Shown here in pieces: positions 17,759-27,888 of a DNA stretch of 64,000 nt. A model generated the notes under the pieces. That model saw only the letters and a list, made by a program, of their open reading frames with translations, made no database searches and was not told the origin of the DNA. This stretch comes from an uncultured Eudoraea sp. (lineage in GTDB: Bacteria > Bacteroidota > Bacteroidia > Flavobacteriales > Flavobacteriaceae). The stretch is from contig CAMYIE010000010.1 in assembly GCA_947258405.1 (NCBI GenBank), positions 1 to 64,000 on the forward strand, in the 5' to 3' direction. The position numbers and the translations under genes were made by a program. Positions within the stretch are counted from its first letter, which is position 1; every line of letters begins with the position of its first letter.

Positions 17759-18724
17759 TTGAGTGATAGCAAAGGTATACTTGCCATAGCAAGAAAAAGT
17801 ATCGAGACCGAAGCGGAAGCTATCCAAAACCTCGCTTCACTGCTCGACGATCAGTTTGCCAAAACCGTGAACTGCATATTGGAGTCTAAAGGAAGAGTGG
17901 TCATCTCAGGTATTGGCAAAAGTGCTATCATCGCCTCGAAGATAGTGGCAACACTTAATTCCACAGGGACTCCGGCTATTTTCATGCACGCGGCAGATGC
18001 CATACATGGGGATCTGGGTACGATACAGAAAGATGACATTGTAATTTGTATCTCAAAAAGTGGCAACACTCCTGAAATAAAAATGCTCGTCCCGCTGATC
18101 AAAATAGGCGATAATACGCTAATCGGCATGACAGGCAGCACCGACTCATACCTGGCACAGAATGCAGATTATACCTTAAACACATTTGTGGAAAAAGAGG
18201 CTTGTCCTAATAATCTGGCACCCACTACCAGTACAACCGCACAATTGGTCATCGGAGATGCCCTTGCTATCTGCCTGTTGGAACTGCGTGGATTTAGTCA
18301 AAAAGACTTCGCTAAATACCATCCCGGTGGAACACTTGGGAAAAAGCTGTATCTGAGGGTAGCGGATATCGCCAAAAACAACCTTAAACCGCAGGTAGGT
18401 CTGGATTCTTCTGTTAAAGACGTTATTGTTGAGATTTCAGAAAAAATGCTGGGGGCTACTGCCGTTTTAGAAGGGAAAGAGATCAAAGGGATAGTCACTG
18501 ACGGTGACATTAGACGGATGCTTAACAAGTACGAAAATATCAACGGACTCAATGCAAAAGAGATTATGAGTACGAATCCCAAAACAGTAGAATCTAGTTT
18601 GCTTGCAGTCAGGGCACTGGAAGAAATGCAAACCATGGGAATTTCTCAACTTCTGGTCGTCGAAAAAGGAAACTATATAGGGGTGGTACACCTTCACAAT
18701 CTAATCCAGGAGGGCATTCTATAA
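17759..18724 (+). CDS. kdsD: D-arabinose-5-phosphate isomerase KdsD/KpsF
   Basis: Makes arabinose-5-phosphate for Kdo synthesis (LPS inner core). The 321-residue protein has an N-terminal SIS sugar-isomerase domain (~35-170, with GIGKSAIIA and ISKSGNTPE) and two C-terminal CBS domains (~205-320). Translation starts at a TTG (MSDSKGILAIARKS...); no ATG lies near and the alignment with relatives begins here. Its TAA overlaps the tatC ATG by one base (TAATG). It fits with lptB downstream as an envelope group. Confidence 0.9.
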   Translation: MSDSKGILAIARKSIETEAEAIQNLASLLDDQFAKTVNCILESKGRVVISGIGKSAIIASKIVATLNSTGTPAIFMHAADAIHGDLGTIQKDDIVICISKSGNTPEIKMLVPLIKIGDNTLIGMTGSTDSYLAQNADYTLNTFVEKEACPNNLAPTTSTTAQLVIGDALAICLLELRGFSQKDFAKYHPGGTLGKKLYLRVADIAKNNLKPQVGLDSSVKDVIVEISEKMLGATAVLEGKEIKGIVTDGDIRRMLNKYENINGLNAKEIMSTNPKTVESSLLAVRALEEMQTMGISQLLVVEKGNYIGVVHLHNLIQEGIL

Positions 18725-19566
18725 TGGCAAAAGAAAAAGGAGATTATAACGAAATGTCTTTCCTCGACCATCTTGAGGAATTGCGATGGCATCTTATTCG
18801 CTCTACAATAGCCATTGTGGTTATTGGTTTTGTGGCTTTTCTAATGCGTGGATTTATTTTCGACACAATTATCTTCGGACCTAAAAATCCGGACTTTCCC
18901 TCTTATGCAGTGTTCTGCAAACTATCGCGCTTAGTTGGATTCAGCGAAGCATTTTGCAATACTGAACCGCTTTTCAGAATTCAGAGCCGGGTAATGGCCG
19001 GACAGTTTTCGGCCCATATTTGGACTTCTATCTGGGCGGGCTTCATCATTGGTTTTCCCTACTTACTATATGAGATGTGGAAATTCATCAGCCCTGGATT
19101 ATATGAGAAAGAACGCAAGCATTCCAGGGGGTTTATCACTGTCGCCTCTTTGCTCTTTTTTCTAGGGGTTTTATTCGGATACTACGTGGTCGCGCCGCTG
19201 TCGATCAATTTTCTGGGCAGCTACCAGGTGAGTAAGGAGGTTTTTAACGATATTGATCTTGCATCCTATATTTCAACCGTACGGGCAGCGGTAATTGCCT
19301 GTGGCTTGATCTTTGAGTTGCCCATTATTATTTATTTCCTGACCAAAGTTGGTCTGGTAACCCCCGAAGTCCTCAGAAAATACAGGAAGGTGGCCCTGGT
19401 TCTAGTTTTGATACTCTCAGCGATCATCACCCCTCCCGATGTAGCCAGTCAGATTATAGTTGCCGTTCCGGTACTCATATTATATCAGATAAGTATCTAT
19501 ATTTCTAAAGTTGTTCTAAAACGAGAAGCAAAAAGAGCCAAGGACTATGCCAAATCAGGTCGATGA
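18724..19566 (+). CDS. tatC: Sec-independent translocase TatC
   Basis: Receptor subunit of the Tat pathway, which exports folded proteins. The 280-residue protein has the six-helix TatC layout, the N-terminal FLDHLEELRWHL signature and the ELPIIIYFLTKVGL segment. The start overlaps the kdsD stop, and the last bases overlap the next gene. Tat substrates are suggested elsewhere in this window (Gfo/Idh protein at 45.5 kb, DinB protein at 33.8 kb, both with RR leaders). No tatA is adjacent. Confidence 0.93.
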   Translation: MAKEKGDYNEMSFLDHLEELRWHLIRSTIAIVVIGFVAFLMRGFIFDTIIFGPKNPDFPSYAVFCKLSRLVGFSEAFCNTEPLFRIQSRVMAGQFSAHIWTSIWAGFIIGFPYLLYEMWKFISPGLYEKERKHSRGFITVASLLFFLGVLFGYYVVAPLSINFLGSYQVSKEVFNDIDLASYISTVRAAVIACGLIFELPIIIYFLTKVGLVTPEVLRKYRKVALVLVLILSAIITPPDVASQIIVAVPVLILYQISIYISKVVLKREAKRAKDYAKSGR

Positions 19567-19891
19567 ATTTAATCAGTACAGGGCAAAAATGAATCAGCGG
19601 CTGCTGGAAGCCGATAATAAGATCATCAAGCGCATTTTTAACCTGGACACCAATGCCTTTAATGCAGGAGACCTTCCTGTAAAAACAAAAGAGCTACTTG
19701 GACTGGTAGCCTCTGCGGTCCTGAGGTGCGATGATTGTGTAAAATACCATCTTGAAAAGTGCAGGGATGAAGGTGCTACCACCAGCGAAATAATGGAAAC
19801 ACTCAGTATTGCCACGCTCGTGGGAGGGACCATCGTTATTCCTCATTTACGAAGGGCATACGAATATTGGGAACTACTTCAAAACTCTTAG
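19547..19891 (+). CDS. carboxymuconolactone decarboxylase family protein (AhpD-like)
   Basis: A 114-residue cytoplasmic protein of the CMD/AhpD fold. The expected redox motif C-x-x-C-x3-H occurs as RCDDCVKYH near 64-72, and the second half carries the family helices (EIMETLSIATLVGG). AhpD-like proteins handle peroxide or act as thiol-dependent enzymes; the actual substrate is unknown. The start overlaps tatC by 20 bases, so it is probably translationally coupled. Confidence 0.85.
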   Translation: MPNQVDEFNQYRAKMNQRLLEADNKIIKRIFNLDTNAFNAGDLPVKTKELLGLVASAVLRCDDCVKYHLEKCRDEGATTSEIMETLSIATLVGGTIVIPHLRRAYEYWELLQNS

Positions 19892-19975
19892 CTTTTCTGA
19901 AAAAACATTAGTGTGCCGATCATATTGGAACCTTAATAATCCGTTAATACCGGGCAGGAATCGCGAATATATATG

Positions 19976-19983
19976 TAGATTTG
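19976..19983 (+). promoter_or_regulatory. candidate -7 box TAGATTTG before lptB
   Basis: A perfect TAnnTTTG box, 13 bases before the lptB ATG. A -33 TTG is not evident at the usual spacing. Confidence 0.35.
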
Positions 19984-19996
19984 GCACGGTTCAGTC

Positions 19997-20737
19997 ATGA
20001 AATTAAGAGCAGAAAACATAATGAAGGCCTATAGAGGCCGAAAAGTGGTAAAAGGCATCTCCCTTGAGGTGAACCAGGGAGAAATCGTGGGGCTGCTCGG
20101 GCCCAACGGTGCAGGTAAAACCACATGTTTCTACATGATCGTTGGACTAATTAAACCCAACGGTGGAAAGATCTTCCTCGACGATACTGAAATAACCAAA
20201 TTTCCGATGTACAAAAGGGCCCAAAATGGTATCGGTTATTTAGCACAGGAAGCTTCGGTTTTTAGAAAATTAAGTATCGAAAAGAATATCCTCAGCGTAC
20301 TCCAACTCACCACCTTGAGCAAAAAGGAGCAGCATATGAAAATGGAATCCCTGATCGATGAATTTGGACTTGGACATATCCGGAAAAACCGGGGGGATCT
20401 TTTATCCGGTGGTGAAAGACGAAGAACCGAGATCGCCCGGGCACTGGCTACCGATCCAAAATTCATTCTGCTCGACGAACCTTTTGCCGGTGTCGATCCT
20501 GTGGCGGTGGAAGATATTCAGCGCATTGTAGCCCGACTTAAAGACAAAAACATCGGCATCCTGATTACAGATCACAACGTACAGGAAACCCTCGCCATCA
20601 CCGAACGTTCCTACCTTATGTTCGAAGGGGGCATCTTAAAATCAGGTGTGCCGGAAATCCTGGCAGAAGACGAAATGGTGAGGAAAGTCTATCTGGGTCA
20701 GAATTTTGAACTGCGAAAGAAAAAGTTGGAATTTTAG
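19997..20737 (+). CDS. lptB: LPS export ABC transporter ATP-binding protein LptB
   Basis: The 246-residue ATPase that powers extraction of LPS from the inner membrane. Walker A is GPNGAGKT (35-42), the ABC signature is LSGGERRR (~137), and Walker B is FILLDEP (~155) with DHNVQET as the switch histidine region. The GERRR signature and DHN region are typical of LptB rather than other ABC ATPases. kdsD two genes upstream serves the same LPS pathway. Confidence 0.93.
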   Translation: MKLRAENIMKAYRGRKVVKGISLEVNQGEIVGLLGPNGAGKTTCFYMIVGLIKPNGGKIFLDDTEITKFPMYKRAQNGIGYLAQEASVFRKLSIEKNILSVLQLTTLSKKEQHMKMESLIDEFGLGHIRKNRGDLLSGGERRRTEIARALATDPKFILLDEPFAGVDPVAVEDIQRIVARLKDKNIGILITDHNVQETLAITERSYLMFEGGILKSGVPEILAEDEMVRKVYLGQNFELRKKKLEF

Positions 20738-20757
20738 CGTCTTTAAAGATCTCCCCC

Positions 20758-21516
20758 CTATTTGCTAAAATTGGTATCCCACCTGGACACCAGGGAGCTA
20801 ATGATATATAAGGCCACAATAACGGGCACCGCTATAAACTTGAGTGTTAAAAGCAGTACCAGGCTGAGAATAAGGAAAATATAACGCAGGGCGTTTTGTT
20901 TAAAACTCCAGTCCTTGAATTTTAAAGCGAATAACTCAATATTCGCATTCAGCAAAAAGCTGCTCAATACAATATGGGCCAGCAAAAACCAGGGATTGAG
21001 GATCAAATTATTGATCAGGTCATTCCCCTGATACAACAGGATCAGTGGGAGTGATATTACCAGGAGTGCGTTAGCCGGCGTAGGTAACCCTCTAAAGGAT
21101 TCCAGTTGATCTTCATCTGTATTGAATCGTGCAAGTCGATAGGCCGAAGCCAGTGTAATGAGAAAGCCAGCGAAAGGCAGCAGCGAATTAAGATTGAAGG
21201 ATGATTCCCCTAAATGAAACTCCTGCCAGGAGACTACATTCCATCCTCCCGTTTGAGATAAGGCCAATAGTTGAAACATCACAATCCCCGGAACAAGACC
21301 ACTGGTGATCATATCGGCCAGAGAATCGAGTTGAACACCCAATTCCGATTGAGCATTTAACATCCGGGCAACCAGCCCGTCGAAGAAGTCGAAAAAAATC
21401 CCAATAAATACAAACAGCGCAGCCCATTCCAATTGATTTTGCATTGCAAAAACAGTGGCTATACAGCCCGAAAGGATATTGAGGAGTGTAAGAAAATGTG
21501 GAATTTTTTTCTTCAT
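20758..21516 (-). CDS. pssA: CDP-diacylglycerol-serine O-phosphatidyltransferase
   Basis: Makes phosphatidylserine, the precursor of phosphatidylethanolamine. The 252-residue protein has eight predicted helices and the full CDP-alcohol phosphotransferase signature near 42-68: D-F-F-D-G-L-V-A-R, then G-V-Q-L-D-S-L-A-D. That is D(x2)DG(x2)AR(x8)G(x3)D(x3)D. It ends 20 bases from the convergent lptB stop. Confidence 0.9.
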   Translation of the reverse strand: MKKKIPHFLTLLNILSGCIATVFAMQNQLEWAALFVFIGIFFDFFDGLVARMLNAQSELGVQLDSLADMITSGLVPGIVMFQLLALSQTGGWNVVSWQEFHLGESSFNLNSLLPFAGFLITLASAYRLARFNTDEDQLESFRGLPTPANALLVISLPLILLYQGNDLINNLILNPWFLLAHIVLSSFLLNANIELFALKFKDWSFKQNALRYIFLILSLVLLLTLKFIAVPVIVALYIISSLVSRWDTNFSK

Positions 21517-21681
21517 ACTAATGAGATTGCGTAAATGTAAGATAATTTTAAAACTCTATATTTTATAACACTGTCAACGGATGATGACAAAACGAGATTT
21601 TGTAATTAATGAAAGGCCGACTGGTACATTTTTTAGATATTTGGGGTGCCTAAAGGTGATTCCTCCGGGTTATCAAGTCTG

Positions 21682-22893
21682 ATGCGTGTGAAATTCGGCC
21701 ATTTTATTTTCTTTTTAACCTGGTGCCTCGCCGGGATATCTCAGCCTGTACAGCTATCACCTGAAGCGCAGATAAGTGTAATTACTTGCGGTCCGGGGTC
21801 TGATCTATACGCCTCTTTTGGCCATAGTGCCTTCAGAGTCCAGGATCCTGAAATTAACCTGGACCTGGTATATAATTATGGCACATTCGATTTCGATGCG
21901 CCCAATTTCTATCTAAATTTTGCTCGGGGAAGACCTGTTTTTAAACTGAGCAGACAACTATTTGTAAACTTTCTTTATACCTATCAGCTAGAGAATCGAT
22001 GGGTAAAAGAACAGATTCTCGATCTGGAGTCAAAAGAGAAAAAGGACATCTTCCGGTTCCTGGAAAACAACTATAGACCTGAAAACCGCAACTACAAATA
22101 CGATTATTTGTGGGAGAACTGCTCTACTAAAATACCAGAGGTGCTGAGCAATGTCTTGGGTAAAACTCTGGTTTTTAGAGAAGATCATTTGCTGGAGCAG
22201 TACAGTTTCAGGGAACTCATGCAACAAAATCTCTCGTGGAACTCATGGGGTAGTTTTGGAATTGATCTGGCTCTCGGTTCGGTGATCGATCGAGTTGCTG
22301 ATGAAGAAGAAACCATGTTTCTTCCCGATTATGTTTTTAGACAGATGAATAACAGTTCGGTATCGAACCGGCCATTGGTGAGCAGGCAACGTACTATCCT
22401 TGATCTCAATAATGGTGAGAGGGCCTTTCTGTTTACAACATCGCCCCTATTCTGGACGCTGTTCCTTTTTGTTTTTACCATTACTATTACGCTGATCGAT
22501 TACCGGAATCAGACGCGAAGCCGCTGGTTGGATTTTGTTCTATTGCTTCTCACAGGTATGTCGGGTATGTTGATCACCTATCTTTGGTTCTTTTCAGATC
22601 ACAGCGCTGCAGCAAATAACTATAATATTCTTTGGGCACTGCCTTTCAATATTATTATCGCTTTTTTTATGGCCAAAAAAGGTCCTGTGGCGAAGTGGTT
22701 ACCCCGATACTTCAGGGTAGTACTTTTAATACTTATCCTTGTTCCGGTATTATGGGTTGCAGATGTACAAGGTTTTCCTCCGCTGGCCAGTGTAATATTG
22801 CTCATATTAGCAGTCAGGTATTTGTATCTTGATTTTTATTTCAGGAAATTTTACCCCGTCTGGGTGAATGATGTATGGAAGTCAAAGAGATGA
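21682..22893 (+). CDS. DUF4105 domain membrane protein
   Basis: A 403-residue protein from the ATG at 21682 (MRVKFGHFIFFL, a signal peptide ending ISQP); the upstream GTG at 21646 adds 12 unlikely residues. The N-terminal half is a DUF4105 domain (~25-240) with the SVITCGPGSDLYASFGHSAF start and the WENCSTK motif near 152, in which Cys and His form a papain-like/NlpC-like dyad. The C-terminal third holds about five transmembrane helices. The substrate is unknown. Confidence 0.82.
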   Translation: MRVKFGHFIFFLTWCLAGISQPVQLSPEAQISVITCGPGSDLYASFGHSAFRVQDPEINLDLVYNYGTFDFDAPNFYLNFARGRPVFKLSRQLFVNFLYTYQLENRWVKEQILDLESKEKKDIFRFLENNYRPENRNYKYDYLWENCSTKIPEVLSNVLGKTLVFREDHLLEQYSFRELMQQNLSWNSWGSFGIDLALGSVIDRVADEEETMFLPDYVFRQMNNSSVSNRPLVSRQRTILDLNNGERAFLFTTSPLFWTLFLFVFTITITLIDYRNQTRSRWLDFVLLLLTGMSGMLITYLWFFSDHSAAANNYNILWALPFNIIIAFFMAKKGPVAKWLPRYFRVVLLILILVPVLWVADVQGFPPLASVILLILAVRYLYLDFYFRKFYPVWVNDVWKSKR

Positions 22894-22963
22894 TTTTTGC
22901 TATAATACCTGATGAATTTTAGCATTCCGGCATAATAATATAATTTTACAAAAGCGTTAAACT

Positions 22964-23119
22964 ATGGATATCAGTATTTATTATTTATTAGCAGGACTTG
23001 CGGTATTATATATTGCCGTCCGGATCTACAATCGAAAAGGGAGCAAAAGACGAAAGTCGCGGAAGTTCATGGAGGGCTATGAACGAAGAGATAAAAGCGG
23101 CGATAAGGATAAAAATTAA
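22964..23119 (+). CDS. small single-TM protein
   Basis: A 51-residue protein: a hydrophobic helix at residues 4-22 (YYLLAGLAVLYIAVRIY), then a very basic, charged tail (RKGSKRRKSRKF and ERRDKSGDKDKN). It has its own ATG and lies between two solid genes with short gaps on either side, with typical codon use. The function is not known. Confidence 0.6.
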   Translation: MDISIYYLLAGLAVLYIAVRIYNRKGSKRRKSRKFMEGYERRDKSGDKDKN

Positions 23120-23183
23120 CAGAAATCTGTGAAGCATCTGAACTGATTCAGTCAATTTTGTTCTTTTCTATAAATATCAGCTT

Positions 23184-23759
23184 ATGAAAATATATACTAA
23201 AACCGGCGATTCCGGTACTACGGCTTTATTCGGGGGCACCCGTGTCGATAAACATCATATCCGAATTAATAGTTATGGTACCGTTGACGAGCTTAATTCC
23301 TGGATTGGTATGCTGAGAGATCAAGACCTGAAACAACAGGATTCGGAAATGCTTATTTCCATCCAGAACAACCTGTTCACTCTGGGCGCAATGCTGGCCA
23401 CCGATCCGGAAAAGGCGACTCTGAAGAGCGGCAAGGACCGGCTCGATATACCATTGATCCATGAAACGGATATTCGGAAACTTGAAGAGGCAATGGATCT
23501 GATGAACGAGGACCTGCCACCAATGACACATTTTATTCTACCTGGTGGCCATAAAAGCGTGTCAAGCTGTCATATTGCCAGAACTGTTTGCCGAAGAGCA
23601 GAGCGCATGACCAGCCTGCTTAATGAAAATGAGCCTTTAGAAGGGGTGATATTGACCTATCTGAACAGGTTATCAGACTATTTATTTGTATTGGCACGGA
23701 AATTGTCTCAACAGTTTAAAGTAGAAGAAGTGAAATGGATCCCCTCTAAAAAAGGCTAA
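23184..23759 (+). CDS. cob(I)alamin adenosyltransferase, PduO type
   Basis: Transfers adenosine from ATP to cob(I)alamin to make coenzyme B12. The 191-residue helical-bundle protein begins KIYTKTGDSGTTALFGG (residues 2-18, the ATP loop) and contains the RTVCRRAERM motif near 134-143 plus YLNRLSDYLFVLAR near 157. Both are PduO-type signatures. The neighbouring genes do not include a B12-dependent enzyme, but meaB at 52 kb implies methylmalonyl-CoA mutase in this genome. Confidence 0.92.
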   Translation: MKIYTKTGDSGTTALFGGTRVDKHHIRINSYGTVDELNSWIGMLRDQDLKQQDSEMLISIQNNLFTLGAMLATDPEKATLKSGKDRLDIPLIHETDIRKLEEAMDLMNEDLPPMTHFILPGGHKSVSSCHIARTVCRRAERMTSLLNENEPLEGVILTYLNRLSDYLFVLARKLSQQFKVEEVKWIPSKKG

Positions 23760-23838
23760 TAATTTCCTCTTTTCTTCGTTATCAAACTACCAAATCACGA
23801 AATTGTTCACTTTTTAATGGATTTAGAGCCCAAAAAAC

Positions 23839-23868
23839 TTGGACAATTGGGTTTAAAAATTATTTTTG
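23839..23868 (+). promoter_or_regulatory. Bacteroidota-type promoter for the DUF2795 gene
   Basis: TTG at 23839-23841, a 19-base spacer, and TATTTTTG (23861-23868), a perfect TAnnTTTG match. The ATG follows 27 bases after the -7 box. This is the best full promoter seen in the window. Confidence 0.65.
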
Positions 23869-23894
23869 CAAAAAATTTAAAAATTTAGTTTACC

Positions 23895-24119
23895 ATGTAC
23901 TGGACATTAGAATTGGCTTCCTACTTAAGCGATGCCCCTTGGCCAGCCACAAAAGATGAATTGATAGATTATGCTATCAGGACTGGCGCGCCATTGGAAG
24001 TTGTGGAAAACCTGCAATCTATGGAAGAGGAGGGTGGAGAAATCTATGAATCCATAGAAGAAATATGGCCTGATTATCCCACAGAAGAGGATTACCTCTG
24101 GAACGAAGACGAATATTAG
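23895..24119 (+). CDS. DUF2795 protein
   Basis: A 74-residue cytoplasmic, acidic protein. The sequence YWTLELASYLSDAPWPATKDELIDYAIRTG is the DUF2795 fold, followed by an acidic tail (EIWPDYPTEEDYLW). The family is conserved in Bacteroidota without an assigned role. It has a clear own promoter and a terminator right after it, so it is monocistronic. Confidence 0.85.
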   Translation: MYWTLELASYLSDAPWPATKDELIDYAIRTGAPLEVVENLQSMEEEGGEIYESIEEIWPDYPTEEDYLWNEDEY

Positions 24120-24144
24120 ACAGTTTTAACGTATTAATAAGATT

Positions 24145-24172
24145 AAAAAGTCTCCTTAGAGGCTTTTTTTTT
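24145..24172 (+). terminator. intrinsic terminator after the DUF2795 gene
   Basis: Stem AAAAAGTCTC / GAGGCTTTTT (with one G-U pair) around a CTTA loop, with a run of nine T residues. Confidence 0.8.
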
Positions 24173-24311
24173 ATGTAATTTTGACAGTCCTTTAGGGGAA
24201 TTGGCTACCGAATGCTTCTGGAATGAAATTTGTACTTCAACGGTAGCCAGACGTGCACATGGGGAAAGGAGTTCTGCTCTGCAGGTGTACGTAGAAAAAC
24301 AAGAAACATAT

Positions 24312-27300
24312 ATGAGTTTACTAAATACCGTACTCAAGACGTTCGTAGGCGATAAAGCGAAAAAGGATGTCAAGGAATTACAGCCAATGGTTAAAGAGAT
24401 CAATCGTAATCACGAAACCATTAAGAATCTCAGCCATGATGAATTAAGGGCGAAAACCCTCGAGTTTAGAGCTAGAATCTCGGAAGCTATACAACCGATC
24501 CAGGATCAGATCGATAAGTTAAAAGATGAGGTGCACAACTCTCAGGACATCGATCGAAATGAGGAATTGTATGGGGAAATAGACAAACTGAAAGAGGAAG
24601 CATATAAAATTACGGAAGAGACTCTGAACACTCTCCTCCCCGAAGCTTTTGCAGTGATCAAGGAAACGACTCAGCGATTTGTAGACAACCAAATAATTGA
24701 AGTCAGCGCCACAGAATTTGATCGCTCATTATCCGGAACCAAAGAATATGTATCACTCCAGGACGATAAAGCACTTTGGAAAAACTCCTGGGATGCGGCC
24801 GGGAAAGAAGTTACCTGGGACATGGTTCATTACGATGTACAGCTAATTGGAGGGATCGCACTCCACAAAGGTAAAATTGCTGAGATGCAAACGGGTGAAG
24901 GTAAAACCCTTGTGGCCACACTGCCGATGTATTTGAATGCACTACCGGGAAAAGGGGCTCATCTTGTCACTGTAAATGACTATCTCGCCAAAAGAGATAG
25001 CGCATGGATGGGACCAATTTTTGAATTCCACGGTCTTTCGGTAGATTGTATTGACTATCACAAACCGAATTCCGAAGGAAGAAGGGCAGCTTATAATGCC
25101 GATATTACCTACGGTACAAATAATGAGTTTGGATTTGACTATCTCAGGGATAACATGGCCCATACGCCAAATGACCTGGTACAACGACCCCATCATTACG
25201 CTATTGTGGATGAGGTAGATTCTGTACTGGTAGACGACGCCAGAACACCACTTATCATATCGGGGCCGGTACCTGAAGGCGACCGCCATGAGTTTAATGA
25301 ATTAAAACCCAAGGTATCTGAGATAGTGCAAAAACAGCGTCAGCACCTCACAGGGGTACTGGCAGAGGCCAAAAAACTTATAGCGGAGGGTGAGACCAAA
25401 GAAGGAGGATTTTTATTGTTAAGAGTACACCGGGGTCTTCCAAAAAATAAAGCCCTGATCAAATATCTCAGTGAAGAAGGTGTGAAACAATTACTGCAGA
25501 AGACCGAGAATTTTTATATGCAGGATAATAACCGCGAAATGCCAAAGGTGGATGCTGAGTTGTTGTTCGTCATCGATGAGAAAAACAACCAGATCGAACT
25601 TACCGATAAGGGCATTGAGGTAATTTCTGGGGATCATCAGAGAGATTTTTTCGTGATGCCCGACATCGGGAGTGAAATAGCCAAGATCGAGCAGCTCGAA
25701 CTCCAGATTGAGGAAGAAGCTGAGAAGAAAGAGGAACTGTTCAAGGATTTTGCCGTTAAAAGCGAAAGGATCCACACCATGAGCCAGCTTTTAAAAGCAT
25801 ATACCCTTTTTGAAAAGGACGTGGAGTATGTGGTGATCGATAACAAAGTATTGATCGTAGATGAGCAGACAGGCCGGATTATGGACGGTCGTCGATACTC
25901 AGACGGCCTTCACCAGGCCATCGAAGCGAAGGAGAATGTGAAGATCGAAGCGATGACCCAAACCTTTGCCACCGTCACTTTGCAGAATTATTTCCGAATG
26001 TATAACAAACTTGCGGGAATGACAGGTACAGCGGTCACAGAAGCAGGGGAATTCTGGGAAATCTACGAACTCGATGTGGTAGAGATACCTACCAATAGAC
26101 CAATAGCGAGAGATGATCGCAACGACCTTATTTACAAGACAAAGCGTGAAAAATACAATGCAATAATCGAAGAGGTAAGCCAACTATCAGCTGCTGGAAG
26201 ACCTGTGTTAATCGGAACCACTTCAGTGGAGATTTCCGAATTATTGTCGCGTATGCTCTCCATCCGGAAGATCACTCATAACGTTTTGAATGCAAAACTT
26301 CACAAAAAAGAAGCCGATATCGTCGCAGAGGCTGGATATGCCGGTATCGTCACTATTGCAACGAACATGGCGGGACGGGGAACCGACATCAAGCTAACCG
26401 AAGAGGTTAAAAAAGCAGGAGGGCTTGCCATTGTGGGCACGGAACGCCACGATTCACGTCGCGTAGACCGTCAGTTAAGAGGTCGTGCAGGAAGACAAGG
26501 TGATCCTGGCAGTTCACAGTTTTACGTTTCACTTGAGGATAACCTGATGCGTCTGTTCGGATCTGAAAGAGTAGCTAAAATGATGGATCGCATGGGACTT
26601 AAAGAAGGAGAAGTGATCCAGCACTCCATGATGACAAAATCCATCGAACGTGCCCAGAAGAAGGTGGAGGAAAACAATTTTGGGATTCGTAAACGCCTGC
26701 TCGAATACGATGACGTAATGAACGCACAGCGTGAGGTGGTCTATAAAAGGCGCCGACACGCACTTCAGGGCGAACGGTTGAAAGTAGATATTGCCAATAT
26801 GATCTATGATACCTGTGAGGTTATTGCCGATACCAACAAAGCTGCTAATGACTACAAGAATTTCGAATTTGAACTGATCAAATATTTTTCCATCACCTCC
26901 CCGGTGACACAGGATGAATTCTCGAAACTTGGGTTCCAGGAGATCGCTACACAAGTCTATTCGGCAGCCTACGAATATTATCAGAGTAAAATGGAAAGAA
27001 GTGCCGCAACGGCACTACCAGTGATCCGCAAGGTCTACGAAGACGAATCGAACAAATTTGAAAGGATCGTTGTTCCGTTTACCGATGGGATCAAGTCGCT
27101 GAATGTGGTGACGAACCTAAAAAATGCATATGAAAGCGATGGTAAGCAGCTGGTGACCGATTTCGAAAAGAATATCACCCTCGCGATTATCGATGATTCC
27201 TGGAAGACGCACTTGAGAAAAATGGATGAACTAAAACAGTCCGTTCAGTTGGCAGTGCACGAACAAAAGGACCCTTTGCTGATCTATAAATTCGAAGCTT

Positions 27301-27674
27301 TTGAGCTTTTTAAATCGATGATCGAAAAGGTTAACAAAGATGTGGTTTCCTTCCTGTATAAAGGTGAGCTACCTTCAGCTGATACCAGCGAAATTCAGGA
27401 AGCCCGACAGCTAAGGCGGCCTAAGGAAAAACTTCAGACTACAAAGGAGGAGATCCCAAATAGCGATGAGCTGGCAGCAAGAAACAGGGCTGTTTCGCAA
27501 AATCAGGCTCAGCGTCCCTCAATTACGGAAACGATAACCAGAGAGAAACCGAAAATTGGACGTAACGAACGTGTAACGATCAAAAACGTGATGTCCGGAG
27601 AGAGCAAAGTGGTCAAATTTAAACAGGCCGAACCTCTGATTGAACGCGGAGAATGGGTACTTGTAGATTCCTAG
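24312..27674 (+). CDS. secA: preprotein translocase ATPase SecA
   Basis: The motor of Sec-dependent export, at the inner membrane. Started at ATG 24312 ([11 protein letters not shown]) it has 1120 residues, the usual Bacteroidota length with an enlarged insert; an in-frame upstream ATG at 24201 would add 37 unrelated residues. Walker A MQTGEGKT is near 192, the [14 protein letters not shown] segment near 300, and motif [11 protein letters not shown] near 690. The C-terminus ends [13 protein letters not shown] without the zinc-binding SecB tail. Confidence 0.95.
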   Translation: MSLLNTVLKTFVGDKAKKDVKELQPMVKEINRNHETIKNLSHDELRAKTLEFRARISEAIQPIQDQIDKLKDEVHNSQDIDRNEELYGEIDKLKEEAYKITEETLNTLLPEAFAVIKETTQRFVDNQIIEVSATEFDRSLSGTKEYVSLQDDKALWKNSWDAAGKEVTWDMVHYDVQLIGGIALHKGKIAEMQTGEGKTLVATLPMYLNALPGKGAHLVTVNDYLAKRDSAWMGPIFEFHGLSVDCIDYHKPNSEGRRAAYNADITYGTNNEFGFDYLRDNMAHTPNDLVQRPHHYAIVDEVDSVLVDDARTPLIISGPVPEGDRHEFNELKPKVSEIVQKQRQHLTGVLAEAKKLIAEGETKEGGFLLLRVHRGLPKNKALIKYLSEEGVKQLLQKTENFYMQDNNREMPKVDAELLFVIDEKNNQIELTDKGIEVISGDHQRDFFVMPDIGSEIAKIEQLELQIEEEAEKKEELFKDFAVKSERIHTMSQLLKAYTLFEKDVEYVVIDNKVLIVDEQTGRIMDGRRYSDGLHQAIEAKENVKIEAMTQTFATVTLQNYFRMYNKLAGMTGTAVTEAGEFWEIYELDVVEIPTNRPIARDDRNDLIYKTKREKYNAIIEEVSQLSAAGRPVLIGTTSVEISELLSRMLSIRKITHNVLNAKLHKKEADIVAEAGYAGIVTIATNMAGRGTDIKLTEEVKKAGGLAIVGTERHDSRRVDRQLRGRAGRQGDPGSSQFYVSLEDNLMRLFGSERVAKMMDRMGLKEGEVIQHSMMTKSIERAQKKVEENNFGIRKRLLEYDDVMNAQREVVYKRRRHALQGERLKVDIANMIYDTCEVIADTNKAANDYKNFEFELIKYFSITSPVTQDEFSKLGFQEIATQVYSAAYEYYQSKMERSAATALPVIRKVYEDESNKFERIVVPFTDGIKSLNVVTNLKNAYESDGKQLVTDFEKNITLAIIDDSWKTHLRKMDELKQSVQLAVHEQKDPLLIYKFEAFELFKSMIEKVNKDVVSFLYKGELPSADTSEIQEARQLRRPKEKLQTTKEEIPNSDELAARNRAVSQNQAQRPSITETITREKPKIGRNERVTIKNVMSGESKVVKFKQAEPLIERGEWVLVDS

Positions 27675-27692
27675 ACCGCGGACTTAATTGAG

Positions 27693-27719
27693 AAAAAGCG
27701 ACCATTTGAGTCGCTTTTT
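27693..27719. terminator. intrinsic terminator after secA
   Basis: Perfect stem AAAAAGCGAC / GTCGCTTTTT with a 7-base loop; T-rich on the plus strand. Confidence 0.85.
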
Positions 27720-27829
27720 GCTTTTTATACTGTTGATTGTATTGTGTAAAAGTCGGTTAAAAATAATTCTTCTGATCTTGCCTTGTATAGAGAAACATAG
27801 TTAGATTTACCATAAGCTCCAATTCCTGC

Positions 27830-27837
27830 TATATTTG
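27830..27837 (+). promoter_or_regulatory. candidate -7 box TATATTTG before the histidine kinase
   Basis: A perfect TAnnTTTG box 52 bases before the preferred ATG. Upstream there is only a weak TTT at the -33 distance. Confidence 0.4.
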
Positions 27838-27888
27838 ACCCGTATTATTATTATGGTTGCAGCATTTCTAAAAACATAATTAGTGTTT

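Noticed and set aside
24201-24311. A 37-residue N-terminal extension of SecA
   Set aside because: The extension has no SecA character, overlaps the leader inverted repeat, and the ATG at 24312 gives the expected N-terminus.
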